Assembly (NCBI GenBank): GCA_022545875.1 | Contig: JAKEIF010000233.1 | Location: forward strand, 1-21,968 | Length of the DNA stretch: 21,968 nt | Direction: 5' to 3' | From: Nitrososphaera sp. | Lineage (GTDB): Archaea > Thermoproteota > Nitrososphaeria > Nitrososphaerales > Nitrososphaeraceae | Shown: piece by piece, positions 21,348 to 21,968 of the stretch | Numbering within the stretch: the stretch's first letter is position 1 | How the letters are laid out: each line of letters starts with the position of its first letter | Translations under genes and position numbers: made by a program | Notes under the pieces: generated by a model | Databases searched by the model: none | Told to the model about the DNA's origin: nothing | Seen by the model: only the letters and a program-made list of their open reading frames with translations

Positions 21348-21968
21348 GCTGCATCGATTTCCAGGCTAAAATCAATTGCCCTCGGCGAGTGGGTGATGTA
21401 TCCAAGCGAGATGAAATCCGGCTTGCCTTTCGCGTACTGCTGGATATTCCGCTCATTTACGCCGCCCGAAATTTCTATCCTGCATTTTTTTCGTAGGCCC
21501 ATCTTTGTCAGAACTTTGATGGTTTTTGCAGCGGCTGTGGGAGTGAAATTATCAAGCATGACGATATCTGCACCTGCATTGACAGCATCTATGGCTTCTG
21601 CTGTGCTCTTTGCCTCACACTCTACCTTGATGGACCGACCGACTTTACCTCTTGCCATCTTGATGCATCTACTTGGAGAACCCGCGATAGCCAGGTGGTT
21701 GTCTTTTATCAAGACCATGTCGTCTAGTCGCATTCTGTGAGCCCCTCCGCCCCCGGCCATCACCGCCTTTTTGTCAAAATGACGCAATCCCGGCGCCGTT
21801 TTGCGCGTTGCAAGGATCTTGACTCCGCGTCCTAGCCTGGAGAGCCTATGGGTTTCAGTCGCAATTCCGCTCATGCGCATTACCATGTTCAATGCTGTGC
21901 GTTCTGCTTTCAAGAGCGACCGAGCGTTGCCGCTGACCTTCATCACGACTTTACCTTTGCGAACTTTC
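21344..21968 (-). CDS. nadC: Nicotinate-nucleotide pyrophosphorylase NadC (5' end cut off)
   Basis: NadC converts quinolinate and phosphoribosyl pyrophosphate to nicotinate mononucleotide, the third step after NadX and NadA. About 207 residues of the usual 270-290 are inside the window; the frame stays open through the right edge, so the N-terminal part is missing. Visible family segments include SLLKAERTALN, ATRKTAPGLRHFDKKAV, GGGGAHRMRLDDMVLIKDNHL, VECEAKSTAEA, DIVMLDNFTP and ISGGVNERNI. The GTG/ATG pair at 21943-21946 lies within the fold and is not the true start. Its stop overlaps nadA's. Confidence 0.95.
   Translation of the reverse strand, partial: KVRKGKVVMKVSGNARSLLKAERTALNMVMRMSGIATETHRLSRLGRGVKILATRKTAPGLRHFDKKAVMAGGGGAHRMRLDDMVLIKDNHLAIAGSPSRCIKMARGKVGRSIKVECEAKSTAEAIDAVNAGADIVMLDNFTPTAAAKTIKVLTKMGLRKKCRIEISGGVNERNIQQYAKGKPDFISLGYITHSPRAIDFSLEIDAA

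Overview
The window looks like a chromosomal segment of an ammonia-oxidising archaeon (Nitrososphaerota/Thaumarchaeota), most likely of the Nitrososphaera type. The evidence is an archaeal informational gene set (CDC48 with aEF-1beta, L10e/uL16, S30e, a TGS-type GTPase, Pth2, an EndA-family subunit, a TRAM-only protein), a geranylgeranyl reductase for archaeal lipids, and lineage-typical accessory genes (membrane-anchored cupredoxin, anchored Vgb-like propeller, DUF929, DoxX, PRC-like/C2H2 protein). Core promoters have archaeal TATA boxes, many about 25-31 bases before the start codon. I see no insertion sequence, prophage, CRISPR array or rRNA. Species placement is inference.

Layout. 1-900: a 59-aa zinc protein and a small helical hypothetical. 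973-3659 (minus): a tight operon of zinc-ribbon protein, aEF-1beta and CDC48. 3822-5504 (minus): two exported hypotheticals, one apparently interrupted by a TGA where a Trp is expected. 5678-8118: geranylgeranyl reductase, Pth2 and a DMT transporter. 8230-10325 (plus): membrane-anchored beta-propeller and DoxX protein. 10322-12621: phosphoglycerate kinase and a CDF metal exporter. 12672-14430: PRC-like/C2H2 protein, DUF929 thioredoxin-fold protein and L10e. 14487-15896 (plus): EndA-family protein, two mini zinc proteins and a roadblock-like protein. 16073-17562: tRNA-Glu(CUC), TGS GTPase and a C2H2 mini-protein. 17627-19133: cupredoxin, TRAM protein and a gene-free stretch with a candidate small RNA. 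19164-21968: nadX, rps30e, nadA and 5'-truncated nadC, which make NAD from aspartate.

Themes. Short zinc-binding proteins (49-59 aa) recur, and four of the five lie just outside usual size cut-offs, so they are easily missed. Five of the nine convergent protein-coding pairs overlap by exactly four bases through their stop codons (TTAA, CTAG, CTAG, TTAG, CTAG). Several divergent pairs seem to share one TATA box. The points most worth testing are the in-frame TGA at 4551-4553, the EndA-family protein lacking its catalytic His, and a possible small RNA starting near 18640. I found no clearly new multi-gene system such as a defence island.
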